Below are positions 31,799-39,472 of a stretch of DNA of 64,000 nt, one piece after another. Source of the DNA: an uncultured Peptococcaceae bacterium. GTDB lineage: Bacteria > Bacillota > Peptococcia > Peptococcales > Peptococcaceae. Made by a program: the position numbers and the translations under genes. The DNA lies in contig URZX01000001.1 of the NCBI GenBank assembly GCA_900552455.1, positions 1 to 64,000 on the forward strand, read 5' to 3'. Within the stretch, counting starts at the first letter, position 1. Each line of letters starts with the position of its first letter. The notes under the pieces were generated by a model. The model did not search any database and had not been told where the DNA came from. It saw nothing but the letters and a program-made list of their open reading frames with translations.

Positions 31799-32719
31799 AT
31801 GGCAAATTCTTACGGCGGACAAGCCCTCATCGAAGGCGTCATGATGCGCGGCAAGCACACCCAGGCCATGTGCGCCCGCCTCGAAGACGGACGCATCGTC
31901 TCGGAAGTGGAGGAATTTACCCTCCTGGCCCAGCGCAACAAATTTTTCGCGCTGCCCCTCGTGCGCGGCGTCTGCAGCATGATCGATTCCCTCGTCAGCG
32001 GCATGCAGGCCATCGTCTGGTCCACCAATGTTTCCCTCGCCGAGGATGAAGAGGAAGAAGAGCTCACCCCCATGGAGATCGCCATCACTCTCATCATTTC
32101 CATCGGCCTCGGCGTGCTGCTGTTTTTCCTGCTGCCCGTCGTTATCGCCCATTTTCTGCAGCCGCTCATTCCCGGCAATTTTTGGCAGAATCTTTTCGAG
32201 GGCATCGTGCGCGTCGGCGTCTTTCTGCTCTATCTCGTGCTCATCACCAGGATGAAGGAGATCCGCCGCGTTTTTCAGTACCACGGCGCCGAGCACAAAA
32301 CCATCCACTGCTACGAAGCAGGAGAAGCGCTCACCCCTGAAAACGCCGCGCGGCACACACGCCTGCATCCGCGCTGCGGCACCAGCTTTCTCTTCATCGT
32401 CATGATCATTTCCATCTTCGTTTTCGCCCTCGTCGGCGTCGAAAATTTTGCCTGGCGACTCGTCAGCCGTGTCATCCTGCTGCCTGTCATCGCCGGCGTC
32501 AGCTACGAAGTGTTGCGCTACTGCGGCAAGCACATGGACAAACGCTGGGTGCGCGCCGTCGCCTGGCCAGGCATGCAGCTGCAGCGCCTGACCACCGCCG
32601 AGCCCGACCGCGAAATGCTCGAAGTCGCCATCCATTCCCTGCAAAAAGTGCGCTGCCGCGAGGAAGAAGGCGTTCCTGATCCTGACGAGCAGCATCAAGC
32701 CACCGCAGAAAATCATTGA
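31799..32719 (+). CDS. DUF1385 family membrane protein
   Basis: This 306-residue protein is typical DUF1385: GGQALIEGVMMRG at the N terminus, an acidic stretch near 82-90, two membrane segments (about 95-118 and 135-152), the conserved EYHGAEH-like FQYHGAEHKTIHCYE at about 160-174, then RLHPRCGTSFLF and two more membrane segments. The function is unknown; in Firmicutes it is often next to prmC and prfA. Here about 2.5 kb of accessory DNA separates it from prfA. The AAAGGAGAA site fits the ATG at 31799. Confidence 0.9.
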   Translation: MANSYGGQALIEGVMMRGKHTQAMCARLEDGRIVSEVEEFTLLAQRNKFFALPLVRGVCSMIDSLVSGMQAIVWSTNVSLAEDEEEEELTPMEIAITLIISIGLGVLLFFLLPVVIAHFLQPLIPGNFWQNLFEGIVRVGVFLLYLVLITRMKEIRRVFQYHGAEHKTIHCYEAGEALTPENAARHTRLHPRCGTSFLFIVMIISIFVFALVGVENFAWRLVSRVILLPVIAGVSYEVLRYCGKHMDKRWVRAVAWPGMQLQRLTTAEPDREMLEVAIHSLQKVRCREEEGVPDPDEQHQATAENH

Positions 32720-32726
32720 CCCGATC

Positions 32727-32764
32727 GACCACCACCGGCCCAGCCGGCGCGTGGTCTTTTTTTT
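32727..32764 (+). terminator. Intrinsic terminator after DUF1385
   Basis: GACCAC and GTGGTC with an inner CCGG/CCGG stem are followed by eight T. Confidence 0.88.
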
Positions 32765-32812
32765 GTCCGCGATTGTCGGGATCCCTAGGCTTGTGCAGAG
32801 CTGGCTCATTCT

Positions 32813-33832
32813 TCACTCCTCCCGCGATGCGTAGTACGCCGTGTTGTGCGCTTCTTCCTCCGGTGAACGGCCATGCGTGTGTTGGCTGCGGGCGCTCGGC
32901 TTCACCGGCGTCTGCAGCGCAGGCAACGGCTCCTGCGCGCTGAGATTGTCGTTCGTGAAATCTTTCCAGCGCTCCTTGTTGAACCATGTCGAGCCCATCA
33001 TCCAGTCGCGGTCGAAGCCGTTTGCGCGCTCTGCTTCTACCTGCGCCTTGTAGCGCGCCACATACTGCGCCATTTCCTCTACCGTCACATCCATCAGCGC
33101 CCGGCGCTTGCTCATGCTCACCTGGGATTTGCCTTCTTTGCGCGGCATCAGCGCCCAGAGCTTTTCAAAATGCGCGTTCACCGCTGCATCCGCAGCGCTT
33201 TTTCCTTTTTTCGATGTGGAGGAATCAGGAGAATATCGTTCAGCGTCAGCTGAACAGGAAGTCTCCTGCGCCGTCGGCGAGTTCTGCGCAGCCGGAAACT
33301 GCACAATATTATTATTAGATCCCTTACAATTGACAGATAACATATTACAGTTTACATAGGCATCGTCCGGCATCGTTGTGCATTCCTCTGTATCCACAGA
33401 ATAACACTCAGAAGATTGCTGTGAGCATTCAAAAGGAATAATCGATCCTTCATAAGCATTCGCTGGCTGCGCCGCTGAACACTCAGAAGTTTTCGCCACA
33501 GCGCCTGCCGAACGCTCAGAAGTATTTTGCGTCTGCGCTTTTTCAGCGTTCCAGCGGGCGTTCGCTGCCTTGCGTGCGCGCTGCGAGCGTTCCTCCTGGC
33601 CCTCTTCCCAGCGGTCGCGCTCCGCCAGCCATTTTTCGCGATTTTCCTCGAGATAGCGAAGGATTCGTCTCAACACGATTTCCGTCGCCTGATCCAGCTC
33701 AGGACACTCACAGGCCCCATGGAAGGCATAGATCCCGTCCAGCAGATCGCCCTTCTGTTCCTGATTCAGCAGAGAGATATCGTCATAGAAATCGAGAAAT
33801 AAGATAAAACTTTTTTGTTCATTTTTAGCCAT
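32813..33832 (-). CDS. DUF6291-type phage-like replication protein, orphan
   Basis: This 339-residue protein has the N-terminal domain (about 1-75) seen in prophage and ICE replication-region proteins: SFILFLDFYDDISLLNQEQKGDLLDGIYAF, then KWLAERDRW. The middle (95-215) is Ser/Asn/Gln-rich and low in complexity, with recurring SECS-like pieces. The C-terminal part (220-290, AHFEKLWALMPRKEGKSQV to MMGSTWFNKERWKDF) resembles the DNA-binding end of such replisome organisers. No integrase, capsid or helicase-loader gene is near, so it looks like a stranded piece of a mobile element. CGAAAGGAGG precedes the start. Confidence 0.72.
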   Translation of the reverse strand: MAKNEQKSFILFLDFYDDISLLNQEQKGDLLDGIYAFHGACECPELDQATEIVLRRILRYLEENREKWLAERDRWEEGQEERSQRARKAANARWNAEKAQTQNTSERSAGAVAKTSECSAAQPANAYEGSIIPFECSQQSSECYSVDTEECTTMPDDAYVNCNMLSVNCKGSNNNIVQFPAAQNSPTAQETSCSADAERYSPDSSTSKKGKSAADAAVNAHFEKLWALMPRKEGKSQVSMSKRRALMDVTVEEMAQYVARYKAQVEAERANGFDRDWMMGSTWFNKERWKDFTNDNLSAQEPLPALQTPVKPSARSQHTHGRSPEEEAHNTAYYASREE

Positions 33833-34110
33833 AAAAGGCCTCCTTTCGAAATGGTTATATAATATTAGTAGCGATAAAAGATATCGGCCGATTTCGACGA
33901 TTGATTTTGATTATCGTTGATTGTTTATCATGCAAATTTGCTACTATTATTTTATCATGACACAAACAAAATTTTTTCTAAAATGTAGCAAGTTAGTTGA
34001 CGCTCTCTGCTTGAAGACGTGAAAATCCGCCAGTGCAAGAACTTTTTTCACAAAAACATGTGATTTTTAATAGAAGTTTTTTATGAATCCGGCTACCGCA
34101 TGCCGCTCTT
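33833..34110. promoter_or_regulatory. Repeat-rich upstream region of the DUF6291 gene
   Basis: This A/T-rich stretch holds the palindrome ATCGGCCGAT (33883-33892) and three TTGATT copies at 33901, 33907 and 33917. It also has long inverted arms AATATTAGTAGC (33861-33872) and GCTACTATTATT (33940-33951) that match at 11 of 12 positions. It probably contains the minus-strand promoter and operators, or iteron-like binding sites. I cannot pick a clear promoter. Confidence 0.45.
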
Positions 34111-34353
34111 ATGTTCCAAGATTATTTCTCTGAGGTGCGTTTTCCAGCCGGCGATGATTTCTCCCTCTACTATTACTGGGAATTTTTCGAAAACTGGATG
34201 TTTTCGGAAAACGGCTCTTTGGTGTTCACCGCAACAGTTGGTGATAAATCTGTAAATCATATCGCTTCCGTCAACGAATTAATACACACTGAAAAATTGC
34301 GTCCGACGGTTGAGAACTGGGCAGCGATCTTCCAGCGCTATCTGGAAAAATAA
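34111..34353 (+). CDS. Small hypothetical protein, possibly a gene remnant
   Basis: This 80-residue reading frame (MFQDYFSEVRF..., rich in aromatic residues) has no recognisable family and no good ribosome site. An in-frame stop lies nine codons upstream. It ends 13 bases before a terminator, which suggests that something is or was transcribed here. It may be the C-terminal remainder of a larger gene. I give it low weight. Confidence 0.4.
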   Translation: MFQDYFSEVRFPAGDDFSLYYYWEFFENWMFSENGSLVFTATVGDKSVNHIASVNELIHTEKLRPTVENWAAIFQRYLEK

Positions 34354-34366
34354 AGCTGCATAACAG

Positions 34367-34405
34367 AACCAGGCCTCATCCAACACAGATGGGGCTTGGT
34401 TTTTG
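34367..34405 (+). terminator. Intrinsic terminator before higBA
   Basis: AACCAGGCCTCAT and ATGGGGCTTGGTT pair with two mismatches, followed by TTTTG. Confidence 0.75.
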
Positions 34406-34434
34406 TTGACGATATGGCATAAATGCCATATAAT
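34406..34434 (+). promoter_or_regulatory. HigBA promoter with a perfect operator palindrome
   Basis: TTGACG and TATAAT are exactly 17 bases apart. The spacer and the start of the -10 are filled by the perfect palindrome ATATGGCAT-AA-ATGCCATAT (34412-34431). HigA-type antitoxins repress their own promoter, and this is the obvious site. Confidence 0.88.
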
Positions 34435-34455
34435 GGATAAAAGGAGGGCGTGTGC

Positions 34456-34815
34456 GTGTTTGAGATCATCTTTTACGAGACGAAAAAAGGCGAGCGACCA
34501 GCCGAGGATTTTATCTTCAGCCTTCAGCCAAAGATGCAGGCGAAAATCATCGGGATGATGCATGTTTTAGAGGAAAACGGAAATTTAGTCAGAGAGCCCT
34601 ATAGCAAATACATTGATGACGGAATCTTTGAATTGCGCTGCAAAGTTGGAAGTGATATTTCACGTGTAATGTATTTCTTTTATGTTGGCAAAAAGATCGT
34701 TATGACGAATGGATTTGTCAAAAAAACACAAAAGACGCCAAAGTCGGAGATCAATCTCGCGAAGAAATATCGCGACGATTACATAGAGAGGATGGGGAAT
34801 CATGAGAACGCTTGA
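34456..34815 (+). CDS. higB: HigB/RelE-family toxin (phage Gp49-like)
   Basis: This 119-residue protein has the RelE-fold pattern of the Gp49-like HigB group: FEIIFYETKKGERPAEDFI, then DGIFELRCKVGSDISRVMYFFYVGKKIVMTNGFVKKTQKTP with the conserved Arg/Lys-rich strands. Such toxins cleave mRNA on the ribosome. GTG at 34456 is chosen because AAGGAGGG lies 7 bases upstream; a GTG at 34450 is too close. The toxin comes first and overlaps the antitoxin by 14 bases, the characteristic higBA order. Confidence 0.88.
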   Translation: MFEIIFYETKKGERPAEDFIFSLQPKMQAKIIGMMHVLEENGNLVREPYSKYIDDGIFELRCKVGSDISRVMYFFYVGKKIVMTNGFVKKTQKTPKSEINLAKKYRDDYIERMGNHENA

Positions 34816-35089
34816 AGATGTTACGCAAGAGTTGATGAAAGATCCGGAATTTGCCAGAGAGTATGAAGCGATCCAGCCGGAGATGGATATTATCCGCGCG
34901 ATGATCGACGCACGCCATGCGAAAAATCTGACGCAGAAGGAGCTGGCGGAGCGCACAGGCATCAATCAGGCGGATATCAGCAAGCTGGAAAACGGCACAC
35001 GCAATCCGTCGTTGAAAATGCTCAAACGCCTGGCTGAGGGCATGGATATGACGCTGCGGTTGGAATTTGTTCCGAAAAAATCTGTATGA
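34802..35089 (+). CDS. higA: HigA-family XRE antitoxin
   Basis: This 95-residue protein has a helical N terminus (about 1-35) followed by a Cro/C1 helix-turn-helix (NLTQKELAERTGINQADISKLENGTRNPSLKMLKRLAEGM, about 41-80). It should bind HigB and repress the operon through the palindrome in the promoter. All expected parts are present, and a terminator follows 4 bases after the stop. Confidence 0.9.
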   Translation: MRTLEDVTQELMKDPEFAREYEAIQPEMDIIRAMIDARHAKNLTQKELAERTGINQADISKLENGTRNPSLKMLKRLAEGMDMTLRLEFVPKKSV

Positions 35090-35093
35090 GCGT

Positions 35094-35126
35094 GGGGCTT
35101 GGGAGCGATCTCAAGCCCCGTTTTTT
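35094..35126 (+). terminator. Intrinsic terminator after higA
   Basis: GGGGCTTG and CAAGCCCC form a perfect stem, followed by GTTTTTT. Confidence 0.92.
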
Positions 35127-35164
35127 ACGGCGATTTTTCGCTGGCAGGTGTCTTATTCAACCTC

Positions 35165-35193
35165 TTGAAAGTTCCTCATTTATACGTTACACT
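35165..35193 (+). promoter_or_regulatory. Promoter of prfA-prmC
   Basis: TTGAAA is followed after 17 bases by TACACT. The predicted transcript starts near 35200, at the foot of the leader hairpin. Confidence 0.7.
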
Positions 35194-35203
35194 AATGAAA
35201 GAA

Positions 35204-35226
35204 CCGGGCGTGGCCCGGCCTTTTTT
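35204..35226 (+). terminator. Terminator-like hairpin in the prfA leader
   Basis: CCGGGC-GTG-GCCCGG is followed by CC and six T. It begins about five bases after the predicted transcription start and ends 24 bases before prfA. It may attenuate prfA, or be a leftover terminator from the ancestral upstream gene. Confidence 0.7.
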
Positions 35227-35250
35227 AAGTGAACGAGAGGAGAACCTGAG

Positions 35251-36333
35251 ATGCTCGACAAGCTGCAAAACTTAGACGATAAATACGAAGAGCTGGGGCG
35301 CATGCTGGCGGATCCGGAGGTGCTGGCGAATCCTGAGGAGCTGCGCAAAACGGCGAAGGCGCGTGCGGATCTTGAGGATGTGGTCATGGCCTGGCGCGAA
35401 TACCGCAAAGCGGATGAGGAGCTGGCGGACGCGAAGGTGATGCTGGCGGACGATCTGGACGACGACATGGCGCAGATGGTGAAGGAAGAGATCAAGACGC
35501 TGAGCGCCCAGGTGGAAGCGCTGGAGCACGAGATCAACATTCTGCTCCTGCCGAAGGATCCCAACGACGCGCGTAATGTCATTGTGGAGGTGCGCGCTGG
35601 CACTGGCGGCGACGAAGCGGCGCTGTTTGCGGCGGATCTCTACAAGATGTATGTGCGCTACGCGGAAAAACAGGGCTGGAAGGTCGACGTGATGAACTCC
35701 AACGAAACAGACGGCGGCGGCTACAAGGAAGTAACGTTCATGATCATCGGCAAGGGCGCGTACAGCAAGCTGAAATTTGAAAGCGGCGTGCATCGTGTGC
35801 AGCGTGTGCCGCAGACGGAAGCGAGCGGCCGCATCCACACGTCGGCGGCGACGGTGGCTGTGCTGCCGGAAGCGGACGATGTGGAGGTGCATATCGAGCC
35901 GAAGGATCTGCGCATCGATGTGTTCTGCTCGAGTGGCCCGGGGGGACAGTCGGTCAACACGACAAAATCGGCTGCGCGCGTGACACACATCCCAACGGGG
36001 CTGGTCGTGAGCTGCCAGGATGAAAAATCCCAGCAGATGAACAAGGAAAAGGCGATCAAGGTCTTAAAGAGCCGTCTCTACGAAAAGATGATGGAAGAGC
36101 AGCACGGCGAGGAAGCGGCGCTGCGCCGTTCGATGATCGGCTCGGGGGACCGCAGCGAGCGCATTCGCACGTACAATTTCCCACAGGGGCGCATCACGGA
36201 CCATCGCATCAATCTGACCACGCACCGTCTGGAGCAGACGCTGGCAGGCGATCTCGACGAGCTCATCGAAGCGCTCGTGAGCACGGATCAGGCGCGCAAG
36301 CTCAAACAGGCGGCGGAAGAGGTTGAAGCATGA
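35251..36333 (+). CDS. prfA: Peptide chain release factor 1
   Basis: RF1 recognises UAA and UAG stop codons and triggers peptide release. The 360-residue protein has the RF1 tripeptide position reading PQT ([15 protein letters not shown]) and the GGQ motif in [15 protein letters not shown] near residue 231. The length is standard. GAGAGGAG precedes the start. It overlaps prmC by 4 bases, so the factor and the methylase that modifies its GGQ glutamine are made together. Confidence 0.96.
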   Translation: MLDKLQNLDDKYEELGRMLADPEVLANPEELRKTAKARADLEDVVMAWREYRKADEELADAKVMLADDLDDDMAQMVKEEIKTLSAQVEALEHEINILLLPKDPNDARNVIVEVRAGTGGDEAALFAADLYKMYVRYAEKQGWKVDVMNSNETDGGGYKEVTFMIIGKGAYSKLKFESGVHRVQRVPQTEASGRIHTSAATVAVLPEADDVEVHIEPKDLRIDVFCSSGPGGQSVNTTKSAARVTHIPTGLVVSCQDEKSQQMNKEKAIKVLKSRLYEKMMEEQHGEEAALRRSMIGSGDRSERIRTYNFPQGRITDHRINLTTHRLEQTLAGDLDELIEALVSTDQARKLKQAAEEVEA

Positions 36334-37151
36334 CGCTGCGCGAATGGCTGCGCGCGGCGCAGGCGGCCTGTCCCCATCTGGAGCGCTTCGATCTGGAGCA
36401 TCTGCTGGCACGGCGGCTGGACAGGGGGCGCGCGCATCTTTTGGCGCATCTGGACGAGGCGCTGCCGGAAGCGCTGCAGACGCAGCTGGAGAAGGACATT
36501 GCGCGACTTTCTGCACACGAACCGCTGCAGTATGTGCTGGAGGAGGCGTGGTTTATGGACGCGCTCTACGAGGTCAACGCCCATGTGCTGATCCCGCGCT
36601 TTGACACGGAATATCTTGTGCAGGCGGTGCTGGAACGTGTGGATGCGGAAAATGCGCGCGTGCTCGATCTCTGCACAGGCAGCGGCATCATCGCGATCGC
36701 GCTGGCGCGTGCGCATGCCGACTGGCACGTGGCGGCGTCGGACATTTCGCCGGATGCGCTGGCTGTCGCCGGGCGCAACGCTGCGCGGCTGGGTGCGACG
36801 GTGGAATGGCGCGAGGGCGATCTTTTCGCGCCCTGGCAGGGAGAGCAGTTTGACTGCATCGCCAGCAATCCGCCGTACATCAGCGCCGAGGAATATCAGA
36901 CGCTGGCGCCAGAGGTGCACCGCGAGCCTGCGCTGGCGCTTTTGGCGGAACACGACGGGCTGGATTTTTACGAACGGCTTGCGGCGGAAGCGCCGCATTA
37001 TCTTGCGCCGGGCGGCTGGCTGGCTGTGGAGATCGGCTGGCAGCAGGGACCGGCAGTTGTGGAATTATTTGAAAAACATGGATTTAAGGAGGTGTCGTGT
37101 CTGCCCGACGGCCAGGGGCATGACCGCGTCGTGTGCGGACACATTGAATGA
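36330..37151 (+). CDS. prmC: Release factor glutamine methyltransferase
   Basis: PrmC methylates the Gln of the GGQ motif of release factors, using S-adenosylmethionine. The 273-residue protein has an N-terminal helical domain (1-85), motif [17 protein letters not shown] near 111-126 and the catalytic NPPYIS near 182-187. It overlaps prfA upstream and the MFS gene downstream, by 4 bases each, so the three are translationally coupled. Confidence 0.95.
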   Translation: MTLREWLRAAQAACPHLERFDLEHLLARRLDRGRAHLLAHLDEALPEALQTQLEKDIARLSAHEPLQYVLEEAWFMDALYEVNAHVLIPRFDTEYLVQAVLERVDAENARVLDLCTGSGIIAIALARAHADWHVAASDISPDALAVAGRNAARLGATVEWREGDLFAPWQGEQFDCIASNPPYISAEEYQTLAPEVHREPALALLAEHDGLDFYERLAAEAPHYLAPGGWLAVEIGWQQGPAVVELFEKHGFKEVSCLPDGQGHDRVVCGHIE

Positions 37152-38548
37152 GCACGTATTCAAGAAAAAATGATGGCAGCCTCATTGCTGTCATCGTCAT
37201 CGCCTGTTTTCTGGCGTTGTTCAACTCAACGGCGCTGAATGCAGGCCTGCCGCTTTTTATGGAAATCTTCGACGCTTCGGTCACCGAGGTGCAGTGGATC
37301 ATGATCGGTTACACGGTAATCATGGGCGTTGTCAGCCCGTTGGCGGCGTGGTTTGTGCGCCGTTTTACATTGCGCAATTATTTTGTTTACAGCATGTTCG
37401 CCTATGCAGCGCTCTCCCTTGCGAGCGGCTTGTTTGCGAATGTGTACTTCATCATCGTGCTGCGTGCTTTTCAGGGCATTGCCGGCGCGGCGCTGATCCC
37501 TGTGACGATGATCGCGATCTATCGCTTCGTGCCGCGCCATCGTCAGCCGCTATTTCTGACGATCCAGAGCATGAGCCTGTCGCTGGGGCCGGCGATCGGT
37601 CCTGTGCTTGCCGGGCTGATGCTGATGGTGCTCAGCTGGCGCTGGCTGTTCTGGTTCAGCGTGCCGCTGTCCATTTTGGCTGGCTGGCTGGGGATGCGCG
37701 TGTTCCCGAAGGAAGAGGCCGAAAGCGCCGAGTCGATTGACGCCCTTTCGCTTGTGACCATTGTCATCGGCAGCATGCTGGTGCTGATGGCGTTCAGTCT
37801 CGCGTCAAACAGCGACAGCGGTCTGGCGTCGCCGGGGCTCATCGCCATGATCGTTGTTGGTCTGATTCTCTGCGTCTGGTTCGTTGTGCGCCAGGGCAAG
37901 ATCGCTTCGCCGATCCTCACCTTCACATCCTGTCGCTATCGCGAATATCGCCTGGCATTCATCGTGAACGTGCTCTGGTCGATGGCGCTGACGCTGGCGC
38001 CGTTCGTGCTTGCGATCTATCTGCAGACGGTGCGCGGCTATTCGGCGTTCGTCTATGGGCTGCTTCTGCTCATTCCGGCGATCTTTTCTGTCGGCGGGGC
38101 GCCGGTGAGCCAGAAGCTTTACGACCGCGTGAGCTCCAAAGCGCTCATCATCGTCGGTCTGCTCTGTCTGTCGGTGGGCAATCTCCTGCTCGGATTTTCC
38201 ACCATCGACACCTCGATCGTGCTCTTCATTGCCTTCCTCTGCCTGCGCTATTTCGGCATTGGGCTCATGGGGATGCCTGTCAACGACCACGGCATGCGCG
38301 CGCTGCCGCCAGAGCTGCAGGACGATGGCTCCACGCTCATCAACTGGGCCAAGCTCATGGGTAACAGCTTTGCTCTCAGCGTGTTCACGATGGTCTACAC
38401 CGTCGTGGAAGCCGACGCAGCTGCGGAAGTTGGCGAGATGCTCGCAATGGTTAAGGGCGTCGACATCGTCTTCATCAGCTCAGCGATCCTGCTGCTTTTG
38501 GGGCTGATCCCGGCGTTTATGTTGAAGCTGCAGAAACCGGAGAAGTAA
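37148..38548 (+). CDS. MFS multidrug-type exporter (DHA2 family, 14 segments)
   Basis: This 466-residue membrane protein has the DHA2/EmrB-QacA layout: N-terminal ALFNSTALNAGLPLFMEIF, where drug exporters usually have LDxTVVNVALP, then WIMIGYTVIMGVVSPL, the RAFQGIAGAALIP antiporter region and LGPAIGPVLAG. The acidic residue of the first motif is replaced by Asn, so the coupling or substrate range may differ from typical family members. It overlaps prmC by 4 bases, an unusual partner for that gene. Confidence 0.87.
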   Translation: MSTYSRKNDGSLIAVIVIACFLALFNSTALNAGLPLFMEIFDASVTEVQWIMIGYTVIMGVVSPLAAWFVRRFTLRNYFVYSMFAYAALSLASGLFANVYFIIVLRAFQGIAGAALIPVTMIAIYRFVPRHRQPLFLTIQSMSLSLGPAIGPVLAGLMLMVLSWRWLFWFSVPLSILAGWLGMRVFPKEEAESAESIDALSLVTIVIGSMLVLMAFSLASNSDSGLASPGLIAMIVVGLILCVWFVVRQGKIASPILTFTSCRYREYRLAFIVNVLWSMALTLAPFVLAIYLQTVRGYSAFVYGLLLLIPAIFSVGGAPVSQKLYDRVSSKALIIVGLLCLSVGNLLLGFSTIDTSIVLFIAFLCLRYFGIGLMGMPVNDHGMRALPPELQDDGSTLINWAKLMGNSFALSVFTMVYTVVEADAAAEVGEMLAMVKGVDIVFISSAILLLLGLIPAFMLKLQKPEK

Positions 38549-38612
38549 GGTAGAAGGTAGGAGGTAGCCGCTGCGCGGACGGACTCGTAAACTCATCCGT
38601 AGGTAGGAGGTT
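38549..38612. repeat. Interspersed repeat element, copy 2
   Basis: GGTAGAAGGTAGGAGGTAG is followed by the hairpin CCGCTGCGCGG, ACTCG...ACTC, then GTAGGTAGGAGG. The order of parts matches 28733-28797. Confidence 0.6.
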
Positions 38613-38645
38613 TCCTGGTGCACGGCCCAGCGTTTTCGATTTTTT

Positions 38646-38686
38646 GCGTAGCCACTGTCGCTTGCGACGGTCGCTGCGCTTTTTTT
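38646..38686 (+). terminator. Intrinsic terminator after the MFS gene
   Basis: GCGTAGCCACTGTCGC and GCGACGGTCGCTGCGC pair with few mismatches and are followed by seven T. Confidence 0.85.
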
Positions 38687-38714
38687 GTCATCACCGCCTA
38701 CATTCGGAAGGGTC

Positions 38715-38743
38715 TTTCTTTGGCGCGCGTTTTACGCTATAAT
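38715..38743 (+). promoter_or_regulatory. Promoter of the HAD phosphatase
   Basis: TTTCTT and a perfect TATAAT are 17 bases apart, 34 bases before the start codon. Confidence 0.6.
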
Positions 38744-38776
38744 GGGTACGTGAATGATAAAATTGGAGGGTTTGTG

Positions 38777-39421
38777 ATGAGCGTAAAAGCCTGCATCTTT
38801 GATCTCGACGGGACCCTGCTGGACACCCTCGAGGATCTGGCGAACAGCTGTAACGCCGCCTTGCGCGCCGTCGGTCTGCCAGAGCGCAGCCTGGACGAGG
38901 TGCGCGCCTTTGTCGGCAACGGTGTGCGCAAGCTGATGACGCGTGCCGTGCCGCCGGCAAGTGACCAGGCGACGATCGACGCTGCCTACGCCGCGTTTCT
39001 GCCGATCTACGATCGCGAGAAAGCGCATCACACCAGGCCCTACGACGGCATCGCCGAGACTGTGCAGGCGCTGAGAGCGCGCGGCATTCAGTGCGCGGTG
39101 CTTTCCAACAAGGACGACGCCGCTGTGCGGGCGCTCTGTGCACAATATTTTCCGGGGCTTTTTTCCTGGACCCAGGGCATGCGCGACGGCATTCGTCCAA
39201 AACCAGCGCCGGACGCCCTTGAGGCGATCTGCCAGGCGATGGGGATTGCCATCAGCGAGGCGGTCTACATCGGTGATTCCGAGGTCGACGTGCAGACTGC
39301 AGCGGCGTGTGGGATGTCCCTCGTCGCCGTGACCTGGGGATTTCGCACAGCCGAAGCGCTGCGTCAGGCCGGTGCAACAACGCTCATCGACCGTCCGCAG
39401 GAGTTGCTGACGGTTTTATGA
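38777..39421 (+). CDS. HAD-superfamily phosphatase (phosphoglycolate phosphatase-like)
   Basis: This 214-residue HAD hydrolase has motif I FDLDGTLLDT (Asp9, Asp11), a helical cap at about 18-85, motif II VLSNK, the motif III lysine in GIRPKPAPDAL and motif IV YIGDSEVDVQTA. It matches the Gph/PpaX group that removes phosphate from phosphoglycolate or pyrophosphate; which of these cannot be decided. The ATG at 38777 follows GGAGGG at six bases. A longer reading upstream has no ribosome site. Confidence 0.9.
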   Translation: MSVKACIFDLDGTLLDTLEDLANSCNAALRAVGLPERSLDEVRAFVGNGVRKLMTRAVPPASDQATIDAAYAAFLPIYDREKAHHTRPYDGIAETVQALRARGIQCAVLSNKDDAAVRALCAQYFPGLFSWTQGMRDGIRPKPAPDALEAICQAMGIAISEAVYIGDSEVDVQTAAACGMSLVAVTWGFRTAEALRQAGATTLIDRPQELLTVL

Positions 39422-39472
39422 CACAGAACAGATTGTAGTAAATGAAGTATGGAAGTTAGAGGAGGTGCTGTC

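Noticed and set aside
29909..32809. A 966-codon minus-strand frame opposite the FAD lipoprotein and DUF1385
   Set aside because: It covers two well-supported genes on the other strand. Its repetitive composition (runs of DD, VVV, HG) is typical of a shadow of G+C-rich coding DNA.
33390..33530. Three copies of ACTCAGAAG or GCTCAGAAG, considered as a short CRISPR-like array
   Set aside because: The units are short, unevenly spaced and lie within the low-complexity coding middle of the DUF6291-type gene.
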